DNA of 64,000 nucleotides from Streptomyces niveus (GCF_002009175.1 NZ_CP018047.1:1302001-1366000), one strand, 5' to 3'. Positions 9,361 to 19,582 are shown, numbered from the stretch's first letter. Program-made: numbers and translations. Notes: generated by a model not told the origin, from the sequence alone.

Positions 9361-9534
9361 CTTGTCATCCTTTGCTTTCGAACAGGCAGTCGCGCCGCAC
9401 CGACCTTATCCGGCCCCCGGCCTCCTGCCCATGGGCGGCGCTCACCACCGGAGTCACGAAAAGACCGACAAACCTCCGATAGACATGGGGGCGATCACAG
9501 CGCCCGGAACGGGCCTCTGATCTAGGCTTTCCGC

Positions 9535-10035
9535 GTGACGACCTCTCGCGATGCCGACTACCTCACCTACATCGCCGGGCTGCCCCGTGTGCTCGCCGGC
9601 GCCGCCGTGCTCTTCCGGGACCGGGAGGGGCGGGTGCTGATCGTCGAGCCCGGCTACCGGCCCGGCTGGGCGCTGCCCGGCGGGACGATCGAGTCGGACG
9701 AGGGCGAGACGCCGCGGCAGGCCGCGCGGCGCGAGACTCTCGAAGAGATCGGGCTGGACGTCGAGTTGGGGCGGCTGTTGGTGGTGGACTGGAGTCAGGC
9801 ACCGGACCGCCCGCCCATCGCCGCCTATCTGTACGACGGCGGCGTGCTGGACGACGAACGGCTCGGCGAGATCCGGCTCCAGCACGAGGAGTTGCTGTCC
9901 TGGCGCCTCGTGGACCGTTCCAGAATCCCCGAGTTGATGATCGGCTCACTCGGCGGCCGCGTCCTGGCGGGGCTCGACGTGCTCGAAGACGGCACGGGGG
10001 CCGTGGAGTTGGAGAACGGTATCCGGGTCGGGTGA
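9535..10035 (+). CDS. NUDIX hydrolase
   Basis: A small protein of 166 residues that would hydrolyse a nucleoside diphosphate linked to another group. The Nudix box is visible around residues 57-80: [10 protein letters not shown], then [10 protein letters not shown]. The spacing between the GG and the first catalytic glutamate is two residues longer than in the textbook motif, as in many Streptomyces relatives. The GTG start at 9535 has no ribosome site. A -10-like TAGGCT at 9523-9528 places the expected transcript start on the start codon, so the mRNA is probably leaderless. Confidence 0.88.
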   Translation: MTTSRDADYLTYIAGLPRVLAGAAVLFRDREGRVLIVEPGYRPGWALPGGTIESDEGETPRQAARRETLEEIGLDVELGRLLVVDWSQAPDRPPIAAYLYDGGVLDDERLGEIRLQHEELLSWRLVDRSRIPELMIGSLGGRVLAGLDVLEDGTGAVELENGIRVG

Positions 10036-10201
10036 CCGCCTCGCGTGCGGTGGTGACGGGTGCGGCGGGAACTGCTCTCATATGTCATGTACGCGCCGCA
10101 CTGCCCTCCGACCGCGGTTGACGTCGCATATCGCGTTGGCTCGCCGTGCACGCGCGCCCTGCATGATCCAGAATCCCAAGGCCCAGGACACCGGAGGGAA
10201 C

Positions 10202-11545
10202 ATGCGACGGCAGATTCGCGGCTGGCTGACAGCCGTGCTCACCACGGCGGTTGTGGCGGCGGGCTCGGCGACCGCGTCGGCGGAGACGGCGGACGCGGCG
10301 GACCCGACAGTCACTCCGGCGACGGCGACAGGGACAGGGACGGCGACAGCGACCGGCTCCGGGCGGGGCGCACCCAAGCCTCCCGAGCTGCCCAAGCTGC
10401 CCGCGACCGTGGACGGCGGCGCCTGGAAGTCGGGCCATGTCCAGGGCATGGCCGTCGACCGCCGTAAGGGCTTCGTGTACTTCTCGTTCACCAACCTCCT
10501 CGTCAAGACCGACCTCGCGGGCAAGCCGGTCGGCTCGGTCACCGGCTTCACCGGGCACCTCGGGGACCTGGACTTCAACACCAAGGACGGCAGGGTCTAC
10601 GGCTCCCTGGAGTACAAGGCGGCGGAGGCCTTCTACATCGCGATCTTCGACGGGGACCGCATCACCGAGATGAACATGGACGCCCAGACGACCGATGTCG
10701 TCTCGACCGTGCATCTCCAGGAGGTCGTGGACGACTACACGGCCGACATGGACGGCAACGGCGTCTTCGACGGCAACACCGCCAAAACCGCCGACCACCG
10801 CTACGGATGCAGCGGCATCGACGGCGTAGCGTTCGGCCCCGCCTTCGACGACAAGCGCCGCGACGACGGGCCGGGCCCGGCGCGTACGCAGCTGCTCACC
10901 GTCGCGTACGGCGTCTACGCCAACACCACCCGGCAGGACAACGACAACCAGGTGCTGCTCCAGTACGACATCCGGCGGTGGAAGAAGTTCGAGCGCCCGC
11001 TCACCGAGGCCGACCCGCACACCAGCGGCCCCGGATCGCCCGACGGCAAGTACTTCAGCTACACCGGCAACACCACCTACGGCGTCCAGAACCTCGACTA
11101 CGACGCGCACTCCGGCAACTGGCTGCTCGCCGCGTACAAGGGCACCAAGACTCAGTTCCCCAACTACTCGCTCTTCGTGCTCGACGGCTCCTTGCGCCCG
11201 GTCACGGGCCCCGTCAGCGGCCAGCCGGCACCGGAGCGCGGACGGCACCTGCCGCTCCTGGCACAGGGGCTCCACCACCCGCCGACCGGCATCCACGGCT
11301 GGGAGTCGACCGGTCAGTACGGGCTCGTGTCGCTCGACGACGGGCGCTACTACCTCGCCGAGGCCGGCACGGTCGTGGAGGACGGCGTCACCAAGCAGAC
11401 GGGCAGGGCCGTCATGAACCACTGGACCGGCAGCACACCCACCCCGTTCGCCCCGGTCGCCGCCGTCGCCCACGACAGCGTGACCGACCCGTCCGACTAC
11501 GCGGGCCACGCGCCCCACCCGGGTCACCTCGGCCACATCCGTTAG
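10202..11545 (+). CDS. Secreted protein, beta-propeller-like, function unknown
   Basis: A protein of 447 residues. It starts with a classical signal peptide (MRRQIRGWLTAVLTTAVVAA, then an AxA-type site near residue 28). A threonine/alanine/glycine-rich linker follows, probably at the cell surface. The mature part has repeated strand-turn patterns (GMAVDRRKGFVYFSF, GDLDFNTKDGRVYGSLEY, GVQNLDYDAHSGNWLLAAY) like a propeller, and a calcium-loop-like DMDGNGVFDG. A GGAGGG ribosome site stands just before the ATG at 10202; longer frames upstream are unlikely. I do not recognise the family and see no catalytic motif. Confidence 0.8.
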   Translation: MRRQIRGWLTAVLTTAVVAAGSATASAETADAADPTVTPATATGTGTATATGSGRGAPKPPELPKLPATVDGGAWKSGHVQGMAVDRRKGFVYFSFTNLLVKTDLAGKPVGSVTGFTGHLGDLDFNTKDGRVYGSLEYKAAEAFYIAIFDGDRITEMNMDAQTTDVVSTVHLQEVVDDYTADMDGNGVFDGNTAKTADHRYGCSGIDGVAFGPAFDDKRRDDGPGPARTQLLTVAYGVYANTTRQDNDNQVLLQYDIRRWKKFERPLTEADPHTSGPGSPDGKYFSYTGNTTYGVQNLDYDAHSGNWLLAAYKGTKTQFPNYSLFVLDGSLRPVTGPVSGQPAPERGRHLPLLAQGLHHPPTGIHGWESTGQYGLVSLDDGRYYLAEAGTVVEDGVTKQTGRAVMNHWTGSTPTPFAPVAAVAHDSVTDPSDYAGHAPHPGHLGHIR

Positions 11546-11661
11546 AAGGCACGAACAGAAGGCACGAACAGAAGCCACCGAGGAAGGCAACGAACAAGGC
11601 GCCGCCCGTCGCACGGCTAATCGGTTCGCCCGTCCCCGGCTCCGCCGCATACCCTCGCGGC

Positions 11662-12387
11662 ATGACTCTCGTCGCGATTTTCAGCGGCGCCGGGATCTCC
11701 ACGGACTCCGGCATTCCCGACTACCGCGGGCCCAACGGCGTGTGGCGGCGTGACCCCGCGGCCGAGAAGCTGGTGACGTACGACTCGTACATGAACGACC
11801 CGGAGATCCGCCGCCGATCCTGGCGGATGCGCCGGGACAGCCCGACCTTCCGGGCCGATCCGAACGTCGCGCACCGTGCCGTCGCCGAGCTGGACCAGGT
11901 GGTTGACGGCGCGGTCCGGGTGATCACGCAGAACGTCGACGGTCTCCACCAGCTCGCCGGCACCCCCGCCCGCAAGGTGCTCGAACTGCACGGCACGGCG
12001 CGGGCGGTGGTCTGCACGGGGTGCCGGGCACGGTCCTCCATGGAGGAGGCGCTGGCCCGCGTCGAGGCGGGTGAGGACGATCCGCCGTGCACCGTGTGCG
12101 GCGCCGTCCTGAAGTCGGCGACGGTCATGTTCGGCCAACGGCTCGACCCGCAGGTCCTCGGGCAGGCCATGTCGATCGCCAAGGCGTGCGACGTGTTCAT
12201 CGCCGTGGGGTCGACCCTCCAGGTGCAGCCCGCCGCCTCACTGGCGGGGATCGCGGCCGAGCACGGCGCGCGGCTCATCGTGATGAACGCCGAGCCGACG
12301 CCGTACGACGGACAGGCCGACGAGATCATCCGCGAACCGATCGGCACGGCGCTGCCCACGCTGCTGAAGCGGTTCCACGCGAGCTGA
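11662..12387 (+). CDS. Sir2-type NAD-dependent protein deacylase
   Basis: A sirtuin of 241 residues. It removes acyl groups from protein lysines and uses NAD. Visible are the NAD motif GAGIS (residues 9-13), QNVDGLH (90-96), the catalytic His110 in ELHGT, and four zinc cysteines C118, C121, C143 and C146. The Met-rich loop after GIPDYRGPNGVWRR is typical of actinobacterial members. TACCCT at 11650-11655 is a fitting -10 only 6 nt before the ATG, so a leaderless transcript is likely. It converges with the ogt gene. Confidence 0.93.
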   Translation: MTLVAIFSGAGISTDSGIPDYRGPNGVWRRDPAAEKLVTYDSYMNDPEIRRRSWRMRRDSPTFRADPNVAHRAVAELDQVVDGAVRVITQNVDGLHQLAGTPARKVLELHGTARAVVCTGCRARSSMEEALARVEAGEDDPPCTVCGAVLKSATVMFGQRLDPQVLGQAMSIAKACDVFIAVGSTLQVQPAASLAGIAAEHGARLIVMNAEPTPYDGQADEIIREPIGTALPTLLKRFHAS

Positions 12388-12429
12388 GGGGAACGGCGGG
12401 GCCGAGCGGGGCGGAGGCGGGGCCTTCGG

Positions 12430-12951
12430 TCAGAAGAGTGTGCCCGCCCCGCCAGCCCCCGGCCCCGTACCCACGCGCGCCGCGCCCTCGAAGGCCAGCA
12501 GACGCTGTTTGCGGTCCAGTCCGCCGCCATATCCGGTGAGGCTGCCCGTCGAGCCGATCACCCGGTGGCACGGCACGATGATGCTGACCGGGTTCTTGCC
12601 GTTGGCCAGTCCGACCGCGCGAGACGCCCCCGACTTGCCCAGCGCGTCGGCCAGTTGACCGTACGAACGGGTCTCGCCGTACGGGATCGCCAGCAGTTGC
12701 TCCCAGACGCCGCGCTGGAACGGCGTGCCGTTCAGCCGCAGCGGCACGTCGAACTCGGTGCGCTCGCCGGCGAAGTACTCGTCTAGCTGGTCGATCACGG
12801 CGCCGAACGGGCGTGCGTCGACCTCGCCGAACGTCTCCTGCGGCGGGCGGTGGCGCTGCTCGGTCATGTAGAGGGCGCTCAGTACCCCCTCGGTCGCCAC
12901 GAGGGTCAGCGGTCCGTACGGGCTGTCGATCACCGTGTGTGATCTGGTCAT
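12430..12951 (-). CDS. ogt: Methylated-DNA--protein-cysteine methyltransferase
   Basis: A suicide repair enzyme of 173 residues that takes alkyl groups from O6-alkylguanine in DNA. The acceptor cysteine is C128 in IIVPCHRVI, preceded by the helix-turn-helix segment SYGQLADALG and followed by TGYGGGLDRKQRLL. It lies 13 bp downstream of the Ada-AlkA fusion gene in the same direction, so the two alkylation-repair genes form an operon. Confidence 0.95.
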   Translation of the reverse strand: MTRSHTVIDSPYGPLTLVATEGVLSALYMTEQRHRPPQETFGEVDARPFGAVIDQLDEYFAGERTEFDVPLRLNGTPFQRGVWEQLLAIPYGETRSYGQLADALGKSGASRAVGLANGKNPVSIIVPCHRVIGSTGSLTGYGGGLDRKQRLLAFEGAARVGTGPGAGGAGTLF

Positions 12952-12964
12952 GCGGTGAACTCCT

Positions 12965-14449
12965 TTATGCGGGAAGGATGTTGATGGCGTGGTCCTCGGT
13001 GGCCCAGAGGTACTGCACGGCGTACGCGCGCCAGGGCCGCCAGGCGGCGGCACGCGCCGTGAGCGCGGCGGGCGTGGACGGCAGACCCAGTGCCTGCGCG
13101 GACCGCCGGACTCCGAGATCGCCCGGCAGGAAGGCGTCCGGGTCGCCGAGCGCGCGCATGGCGATCACCTCGACGGTCCAGGGGCCGAATCCGGGGAGCG
13201 CGTGGAGCCGCGCCCTGGCCTCGTCCCAGTCGCTGTCCGTGCCGAGCGGGAGCGTGCCGTCGGCCAGCGCGGCGACCAGGGTCGTGAGCGTGGCGCGGCG
13301 GCTGCGCGGCAGCGCGAGGGATTCGGGGTCCAGCGCGGCCAGCGCGTCGGTCGTGGGGAAGAGATGGGTGAGACCGCCCTCGGGATCGTCCACGGGTGTG
13401 CCGTACGCCGTGACGAGACGGGCGGCGTGCGTGCGCGCGGCGGCGGTCGAGACCTGCTGGCCGAGCACCGCGCGTACGGCGAACTCGGCGGCGTCGACGG
13501 TGCCCGGCACCCGGCGGCCGGGCGCCTTGTCGACCAGCGGGGCCAGCAGCGGATCGGTGCGCAACTGCTCGTCGACGGCGACCGGGTCGGCGTCCAGGTC
13601 AAGCATGCGGCGGCAGCGGCTGATGGCGACCGTGAGGTCGCGCGGGTCGGTGAGTGCGAGCCGGCAGGCGATGTGGTCGGGGCGCGGTGTCAGGGCCACG
13701 ATGCCGTGTCCGTACGGAAGGCGGAGCGTGCGCCGGTACGCGCCGTCCCGCCACTCCTCGACGCCCGGGACCGCCGTCGCCGCCAGGTGACCGAAGAGGT
13801 TGTCGGGGGTGAGCGGCGCGCGGAAGGGCAGCCGCAGGCTGATCACGCCGGGTGTCCGGGGTCCGGGGGCGGCGGCGTCAGACCGCCGGGCGCCGCGTGC
13901 CCGCAGCTCGGTCGGGGCGAGCGCGAACACCTCACGGACGGTGTCGTTGAAGGTACGGATCGAGGAGAAGCCGGCGGCGAAGGCGACCTCCGCCATCGGC
14001 AGGGTGGTGGTCTCGATGAGTAGCCGCGCGGTCTGGGCGCGCTGGGCGCGCGCCAGGGCGAGCGGCCCGGCGCCGAGTTCGGCGAGCAACTGCCGTTCGA
14101 TCTGCCGCTGCGAGTAGCCGAGCCGCCCGGCGAGTCCGGTGACGCCTTCACGGTCGACGATCCCGTCATGGATGAGCCGCATGGCGCGGGCGACGGAGTC
14201 GGCGCGGGCGTTCCACTCGGGTGAGCCGGGGCTGGTGTCGGGCCGGCAGCGCTTGCAGGCGCGGAACCCGGCCTGCTGGCAGGAGGCCGCGCTCGGGTGG
14301 AAGACCATGTTCTCGGCCTTGGGGGGCACGACCGGGCAGCTGGGACGGCAGTAGATACCGGTGGTCAGGACGGCGGTGAAGAACCACCCGTCGAATCGCG
14401 CGTCCTTGGACCGCACGGCACGCAGGCAGCGCTCGGTGTCGGTGTGCAT
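12965..14449 (-). CDS. Ada-like regulator fused to AlkA DNA-3-methyladenine glycosylase
   Basis: A protein of 494 residues with three parts. The N-terminal Ada domain has zinc cysteines C34, C38, C65 and C68 (YCRPSCP, CKRC); C34 corresponds to the methyl-phosphotriester acceptor. An AraC-type helix-turn-helix covers about residues 80-170. The C-terminal AlkA part (195-490) has the HhH-GPD segment LPGFGPWTVEVIAMRALG and the catalytic-aspartate segment FLPGDLGVRR. The protein both senses alkylation damage and removes methylated bases. The downstream ogt gene completes an adaptive-response operon. I see no LexA box upstream, so self-activation by the Ada part is the likely control. Confidence 0.94.
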   Translation of the reverse strand: MHTDTERCLRAVRSKDARFDGWFFTAVLTTGIYCRPSCPVVPPKAENMVFHPSAASCQQAGFRACKRCRPDTSPGSPEWNARADSVARAMRLIHDGIVDREGVTGLAGRLGYSQRQIERQLLAELGAGPLALARAQRAQTARLLIETTTLPMAEVAFAAGFSSIRTFNDTVREVFALAPTELRARGARRSDAAAPGPRTPGVISLRLPFRAPLTPDNLFGHLAATAVPGVEEWRDGAYRRTLRLPYGHGIVALTPRPDHIACRLALTDPRDLTVAISRCRRMLDLDADPVAVDEQLRTDPLLAPLVDKAPGRRVPGTVDAAEFAVRAVLGQQVSTAAARTHAARLVTAYGTPVDDPEGGLTHLFPTTDALAALDPESLALPRSRRATLTTLVAALADGTLPLGTDSDWDEARARLHALPGFGPWTVEVIAMRALGDPDAFLPGDLGVRRSAQALGLPSTPAALTARAAAWRPWRAYAVQYLWATEDHAINILPA

Positions 14450-14521
14450 GCGTCAAGCATCGGTCACACGGGGTGGGCGGGGCTGGCGAGAATCCGACAT
14501 CAACGTCACGCTGCGTTTGCA

Positions 14522-14542
14522 GCCCGTCCGGCGAATGAGGAC
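14522..14542 (+). repeat. Single copy of the dispersed intergenic repeat
   Basis: GTCCGGCGAATGAGGAC with preceding GCCC, one mismatch to the copies at 1762-1994. It lies in the short gap between the Ada-AlkA start and the end of the FAD oxidoreductase gene. Confidence 0.75.
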
Positions 14543-14562
14543 AGACGGCGCCCCCCGGAGCC

Positions 14563-15978
14563 TCACTCTGCCCGCAGCTTGCGCCAGACCGCCTTCGCCG
14601 CGTTCTGGCCAGACATGCCGTGCACGCCCGGTCCCGGCGGGGTCGAGGACGAGCAGATGAAGACCGCCGGGTGCGGGGTGCTGTACGGCGACAGGGAGAG
14701 CTTGGGACGCACCAGCAGCCGCAGACCCGCGACGGAGCCGCTGGCGATGTCACCGCCCACGTAGTTGGCGTTACGGGCGGCCAGCTCCGGCGGGCCGGCG
14801 GTCGCGCGGGCCAGGACACGGTCCCGGAAGCCGGGCGCGAACCGCTCGATCTGCCGCTCTATCGCCTCGGTCAGATCGCCCTCCCAGGCGTGCGGCACAT
14901 GGCCGTACGCCCAGAAGACATGCTTGCCCTCGGGGGCGCGGGAGGGGTCCACCAAGCTGGGCTGGGCGGTGATCAGGAACGGCGTGGCGGGGGCGCTGCC
15001 GCCGTACGCCAGGTTCAGCGCGGTGCTGATCTCCCCCCTCGTGGGCCCCACCTGAACGGTGCCGGCCCGGCGCGCGGCCTCCGCCGTCCAGGGCACGGGC
15101 CCGTCCAGCGCGTAGTCGATCTTGAACACGCTGGGGCCGTACTTGTACGAGTCGTACACCCTGCCGAGGCCCGCGATACGGGCGAGCGCGGTCGGCGTGG
15201 TGTCGAAGACGTACGCGCGGGCCGGGGGCAGGTCGTCGAGCCTCTTGACCTCGAATCCGGTGTGGACCGTGCCGCCGAGATCGCGCAAATACGCGGCGAG
15301 CGCGTCCGAGATGGACTGGGAGCCGCCGCGCGGCAGCGGCCAGCCGTTCTCGTGCGCGGCGAGCGCGAACATCAGCCCGACCCCGCCGGTCGCGATCCCG
15401 CTCAGCGGAGCGATGACATGGGCGACGAGACCGGCGAACAGCCCCTTGGCCTTCTCGTCGTGGAAGCGCCTCATCAGCAGGTTCGCCGACGGGATCCCGG
15501 CGAGCCCGAAGCGGGCGAGCGTGAGGGTGTCGTGCGGCAGGCCTCTGGGGGGCAGGGCCATGAAGTCCCGTGCGAAGCTGTCCCACTTGCCGAGGAAGGG
15601 TGCGAGGAGCCTGCGATACGCTCCCGCGTCGCGCGGCCCCAGGGAGGCGGCCGTCTCGGCGACGGAGCGGGACAGCACGGCGGCCGTGCCGTCGTCCCAG
15701 GGGTGGGCCATCGGCAGCTCGGGGTGCAGCCACTCCAGGCCGAACCGGCCGAGGGGCATGTCGTTGAACGCGGGCGATCCGACGCCCAGCGGGTGCACGG
15801 CGGAACACGGGTCGTGACGGAAGCCGGGCAGCGTCAGCTCCTCGGTCCTCGCTCCCCCGCCCACGGTGTCACGGGCCTCGAACACGGCGACGGAGAATCC
15901 ACGACGGGCCAGCTCGACCGCGGCGGTCAGCCCGTTGGGTCCCGCCCCCACGACGACGGCATCGAGCATCGACGGCAC
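14563..15978 (-). CDS. Phytoene-desaturase-like FAD-dependent oxidoreductase
   Basis: A protein of 471 residues in the CrtI/phytoene dehydrogenase-like family. The FAD motif [18 protein letters not shown] starts at residue 6, followed by [15 protein letters not shown]. The C terminus has the second FAD contact ([20 protein letters not shown]), in which the serine run replaces the usual SGxxxxPGGG. The substrate cannot be told; these proteins oxidise or isomerise hydrophobic molecules. The GTG at 15978 is preferred over the ATG at 15969 because AAGGAG is 7 nt before the GTG. No carotenoid genes are nearby. Confidence 0.85.
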   Translation of the reverse strand: MPSMLDAVVVGAGPNGLTAAVELARRGFSVAVFEARDTVGGGARTEELTLPGFRHDPCSAVHPLGVGSPAFNDMPLGRFGLEWLHPELPMAHPWDDGTAAVLSRSVAETAASLGPRDAGAYRRLLAPFLGKWDSFARDFMALPPRGLPHDTLTLARFGLAGIPSANLLMRRFHDEKAKGLFAGLVAHVIAPLSGIATGGVGLMFALAAHENGWPLPRGGSQSISDALAAYLRDLGGTVHTGFEVKRLDDLPPARAYVFDTTPTALARIAGLGRVYDSYKYGPSVFKIDYALDGPVPWTAEAARRAGTVQVGPTRGEISTALNLAYGGSAPATPFLITAQPSLVDPSRAPEGKHVFWAYGHVPHAWEGDLTEAIERQIERFAPGFRDRVLARATAGPPELAARNANYVGGDIASGSVAGLRLLVRPKLSLSPYSTPHPAVFICSSSTPPGPGVHGMSGQNAAKAVWRKLRAE

Positions 15979-16141
15979 CTTCGGACTCCTTCGTCAGCCG
16001 ATGGCAGAGGAACCAGGATATTCCTGGCCTCTGACACTCCGTCGGCGGGGCGACGGATGCGGCCCGATCCACGGGCCACCGGGCCCGTCGGGCTCCCGGA
16101 CCCGCTCCGGCGCCGCCTCCCGGCCCGCCGCCTACGCCCGC

Positions 16142-16990
16142 CTACGCCTCGGCCTCCGCAGGTGCGCCCGCCAGCAGGCGCTCCCGCACCCGCCGGGCGG
16201 TCACCGCGTCACGCGCGGCGGTGAACGGCAGCGCGTTGCCTCCCGTGATCCGGAAGGGCTCGCCGGTGAGCGTCGTCTGCGCGCCGCCCGCCTCCGTCAC
16301 CAGCAGCAGGCCGGCCGCGTGGTCCCAGGCGAGCTCCCAGCTGAAGGCGACGGCGTCGAGCGCGCCGCGCGCGATGTCCAGATACTCCAGCCCCGCCGAC
16401 CCGCACGGCCGCGCGGCGATGTCCTCGGCGCTCCGGACGCCCAGCAGCGCCCGCTTCTCCTCCGGCGTCGTGTAGTCCGGGTGCGATGTCGCGACGTCGA
16501 GCACCGCGTCGGGCGCGGGCGCTCCGGAGCGCAGCGGGACACCGTCCAGGCGGGCGCCCCGGCCCCGTACGGCGGTCGCCATCTCGTCCGTCGCGGGCGC
16601 GTACGTCCAGGAGGCCAGCACCTCGCCGCCCTGGGCGAGCGCGACGAGCATGCAGAAGCCGGGCTCGCCCCGGACGAACTGGCGGGTGCCGTCGACGGGG
16701 TCGACTATCCACACGGGTGCGTCGCCGCTCAGCGCCCCGTACACGGCCGGGTCGGCGTGCACCGCCTCCTCGCCCACCACCACCGAGCCGGGCAGCAGCG
16801 CCGTGAGGGCGGCGGTCAGGCGCTCCTCGGCGCCCCGGTCGGCGCTGGTCACCAGGTCGTGCGGGCCGGACTTCTCGACGATCTCGTGGGCGGCGAGCTG
16901 CCGGTAGCGCGGCATGACCTCGGCGGCTGCCGCATCGCGCATCGCCGCCTCGACAGCGGAAAGGTCACCGTTCAGAAAGTCATCGATCAT
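16142..16990 (-). CDS. Inositol monophosphatase-family phosphatase
   Basis: A metal-dependent sugar or histidinol phosphatase of 282 residues. The family motifs are present: GEEAVHAD (metal ligand), DPVDGTRQF (the DPxDGT metal site) and WDHAAG near the C terminus. Streptomyces members often act as histidinol-phosphatase, but substrates in this family cannot be read from motifs alone. It stands between two unrelated leftward genes, with no his genes nearby. Confidence 0.9.
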   Translation of the reverse strand: MIDDFLNGDLSAVEAAMRDAAAAEVMPRYRQLAAHEIVEKSGPHDLVTSADRGAEERLTAALTALLPGSVVVGEEAVHADPAVYGALSGDAPVWIVDPVDGTRQFVRGEPGFCMLVALAQGGEVLASWTYAPATDEMATAVRGRGARLDGVPLRSGAPAPDAVLDVATSHPDYTTPEEKRALLGVRSAEDIAARPCGSAGLEYLDIARGALDAVAFSWELAWDHAAGLLLVTEAGGAQTTLTGEPFRITGGNALPFTAARDAVTARRVRERLLAGAPAEAEA

Positions 16991-17080
16991 GCCTCAAGAG
17001 AACCACAGAGGTGCGACAACGCAGGTGGGAGCGGAGATGACGGCTCGATGGCGGCTGGGCGTCCGGCCACCTCACCGCAC

Positions 17081-18892
17081 TCACCGGCCGACCGCGTACC
17101 CCTGCATACCGCGCGGGTTGGCCGCCGCGAGGAGCACTCCCGTACGCGGGTCCCTGGCGACCGCGCAGAGCCGCCCCTCGGACCAGGGTTCGCCGACGGT
17201 GACGTCGTGGCCCCGGCCGCGCAGTCCTTCCACGACGGCCGCGTCCATTGCGGGCTCCACGGTGACGCTTCCCGGCCGCATCCCGCGCGGATAGAAGGAG
17301 CTGGGGAAGCTGTCGTTGTGCCAGTTGGGCGCGTCGATCGCGCCCTGGAGGTCGAGTCCGCCGCGTACGTGGGGGCGCAGCGCGACGGCCAGGAAGAAGT
17401 GGAGCTGCCACTGGTCCTGCTGGTCGCCGCCGGGGGTGCCGAAGGCGAGGACGGGTACGCCGTCGCGCAGGGCGACGGACGGTGTGAGCGTGGTGCGCGG
17501 CCTGCGGCCCGGCGTGAGGGAGTTGGGCAGTCCGTGCTCCAGCCAGGCCATCTGGAGGCGGGTTCCGAGGGGGAAGCCGAGTTCGGGCACGACAGGGTTG
17601 GACTGGAGCCAGCCGCCGCTCGGTGTCGCGGCGATCATGTTGCCCCAGCGGTCCACGACGTCGAGGTGGCAGGTGTCGCCGCGGGTCGCGCCGTTCCGGG
17701 CGACGGTCGGCTCGCCCGCGCCCGCCGCCGGTACGCCGAGGGCGTCGAAGCCGGCCTCTCCTGCGGCGACGGCGGTGGCGTGGGCGCTGAGGACGGGCGT
17801 GCGTCCGTCGGGGCTGCCGGGGCGCAGTTCGTAGGAGGCTTTGTCGCCGATCAGGGCGCGACGTGCCGCGTTGTACGGCTCCGAGAGCAGCGTGCCGAGC
17901 GGTACGTCGGCGGCGTCGCCGTACCAGGCCTCGCGGTCGGCCATGGCCAGCTTGCAGCCCTCCGTAAGGAGGTGGACGTACTCCGCGGAGCCGTACTCCG
18001 GAAGCTCGGGCACGGGCGGCAGGAGGGCGAGCTGCTGGAGGAAGGCGGGGCCCTGGCTCCAGCCGGCGGCCTTGCAGAGGGTCCAGCCGTTCCAGTCGTA
18101 CGTCGCGGGCCTCTCGTACGTCGCGGACCAGCCGGCCAGGTCGGCGGATGTGAGGGTGCCGGTGTGGTGGGAGCCGCTGGTGTCGAGGGTGGGACGGCCG
18201 GACTGGCGTATCAGCGCTTCGGCGATGAATCCCGTACGCCAGATGGAGCGCGCGGCGTCGATCTGCGCGACGCGGTCGTCGCCGCCCGCCTCCTCGGCCT
18301 CGGCCGTCAGCCGTCGCCAGGTGGCGGCCAGGGCGGGGTTGCGGAACAGCTCTCCGGGGGCGGGGGCCCGGCCGCCGGGCAGGTAGACGTCGGCGGACGA
18401 GGTCCACTCGGTCTCGAACAGTTCACGGACGCTCTCCACGGTCTGGCCGACCCGCTCGACGGGCGCGTGGCCGTCCTCGGCGTAGCCGACGGCGTAACGC
18501 AGCACCTGGGCGAGGGATTTGGTGCCGTGGTCGCGCAGCAGCACCATCCACGCGTCGAACGCGCCGGGTACGGCGGCGGCGAGCGGTCCGGTGCCGGGGA
18601 CGAGTTCGAGGCCGAGTGAGCGGTAGTGCCCGACCGTCGCCCCGGCGGGCGCGGGTCCCTGGCCGCAGAGCACCCGGACCTCACCGTCGGCGGGGGCGAG
18701 GATGATCGGCACCTCGCCGCCCGGCCCGTTGAGGTGCGGCTCCACGACGTGCAGCACGAACCCGGCGGCCACGGCGGCGTCGTAGGCGTTGCCGCCGTCC
18801 TCCAGGACGGCCATCGCCGACTGCGAGGCGAGCCAGTGGGTGGAGGACACCATGCCGAAGGTGCCCTGGAGGGTGGGGCGGGTGGTGAACAT
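17081..18892 (-). CDS. Gamma-glutamyltransferase family protein
   Basis: A protein of 603 residues of the Ntn-hydrolase gamma-glutamyltranspeptidase family, which hydrolyses or transfers gamma-glutamyl groups and cleaves itself before a catalytic threonine. The nucleophile segment is RGDTCHLDVVD, with the Thr that begins the small subunit. No signal peptide is visible, unlike the second copy at 30351-32180, so this one is probably cytoplasmic. The ATG at 18892 is chosen because GAGGTGAG stands 7-8 nt before it; a GTG at 18904 is possible. Confidence 0.9.
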   Translation of the reverse strand: MFTTRPTLQGTFGMVSSTHWLASQSAMAVLEDGGNAYDAAVAAGFVLHVVEPHLNGPGGEVPIILAPADGEVRVLCGQGPAPAGATVGHYRSLGLELVPGTGPLAAAVPGAFDAWMVLLRDHGTKSLAQVLRYAVGYAEDGHAPVERVGQTVESVRELFETEWTSSADVYLPGGRAPAPGELFRNPALAATWRRLTAEAEEAGGDDRVAQIDAARSIWRTGFIAEALIRQSGRPTLDTSGSHHTGTLTSADLAGWSATYERPATYDWNGWTLCKAAGWSQGPAFLQQLALLPPVPELPEYGSAEYVHLLTEGCKLAMADREAWYGDAADVPLGTLLSEPYNAARRALIGDKASYELRPGSPDGRTPVLSAHATAVAAGEAGFDALGVPAAGAGEPTVARNGATRGDTCHLDVVDRWGNMIAATPSGGWLQSNPVVPELGFPLGTRLQMAWLEHGLPNSLTPGRRPRTTLTPSVALRDGVPVLAFGTPGGDQQDQWQLHFFLAVALRPHVRGGLDLQGAIDAPNWHNDSFPSSFYPRGMRPGSVTVEPAMDAAVVEGLRGRGHDVTVGEPWSEGRLCAVARDPRTGVLLAAANPRGMQGYAVGR

Positions 18893-19099
18893 ACGGCTTC
18901 TCACCTCGTTGTTTCCTCGCGCCTGCCGGACCGGTCGGCGCGCGGGACGGTTCCTGGGGAGAATCCGGCGAGGGGGTCCGAGCCCGGACCCTCCCCTCCG
19001 TCAGCTCCTCCGGCAGGCTACTTGGCGAGAGTTCTCGGACCCCACGGCGGATCCGACGGCGGATCGGACACGGGATCGAGTGCCGGATCAGGCGCCGGA
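18893..19099. repeat. Intergenic region with short GGATC-containing direct repeats
   Basis: About 200 bp between two leftward genes. Positions 19045-19105 contain several near-copies of CGGATC, including two adjacent units of GCCGGATCAG. The repeats reach the end of the downstream membrane-protein gene. No gene is seen. Confidence 0.5.
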
Positions 19100-19582
19100 T
19101 CAGGCGCTTGTCGTGGATCCGGGGCGCACGATCATCAGGACCACGACGACCGCCCAGAGCAGATTGAAGGCGCCGGTGAGCCCGGACAGCCGGGCGGCGG
19201 CGCGTGCCAGGTCACCGCCCTCCCCCTTCTCCGATGCCTCGATCATGCTCTCCTGGCCGGGCAGGATCGCCAGCGCGAGGATCGCGGCGGCGATCGCCGT
19301 CAGCACGATCGACACGATGAGCCAGGCGTCGGTGAGAACGCCGAGCTGCGCGCCGGTGGCAATGCCGAAGACCGGCACGGCGACCCCGACGATCGCGTAG
19401 CCGGCGCAGATCCGGTGGAGCAGCGCCGCGCCGGCCGAGGAGCGTCCGTCCTCCCCCGCCTGGCGCGCGTAGCGCGGGAACATCGACGCCGCGACGGCTA
19501 TCGGCCCGACCACCAGGATCGAGGCGAGGACATGGATGGACAGCAGCAGCTTGGTCACCGCGGGGCCCTTCGGAGAGCGCAT
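19100..19582 (-). CDS. DUF2269-like integral membrane protein
   Basis: A hydrophobic protein of 160 residues with about four membrane spans (LLLSIHVLASILVVGPIAVA, a Gly/Ala/Val-rich span near 65-85, LIVSIVLTAIAAAILALAIL, and FNLLWAVVVVLMIV). The motif IHVLASILVVGP followed by FPRYAR resembles DUF2269 membrane proteins; function unknown. The start at 19582 is one of two options; a GTG 27 bp inside is the other. It is divergent from a PadR gene 60 bp away and is a likely target of that repressor. Confidence 0.75.
   Translation of the reverse strand: MRSPKGPAVTKLLLSIHVLASILVVGPIAVAASMFPRYARQAGEDGRSSAGAALLHRICAGYAIVGVAVPVFGIATGAQLGVLTDAWLIVSIVLTAIAAAILALAILPGQESMIEASEKGEGGDLARAAARLSGLTGAFNLLWAVVVVLMIVRPGSTTSA

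Noticed and set aside
14563..15978. Carotenoid desaturase of a carotenoid cluster
   Set aside because: No crtB, crtE or related genes nearby; only the general FAD-oxidoreductase family is supported.
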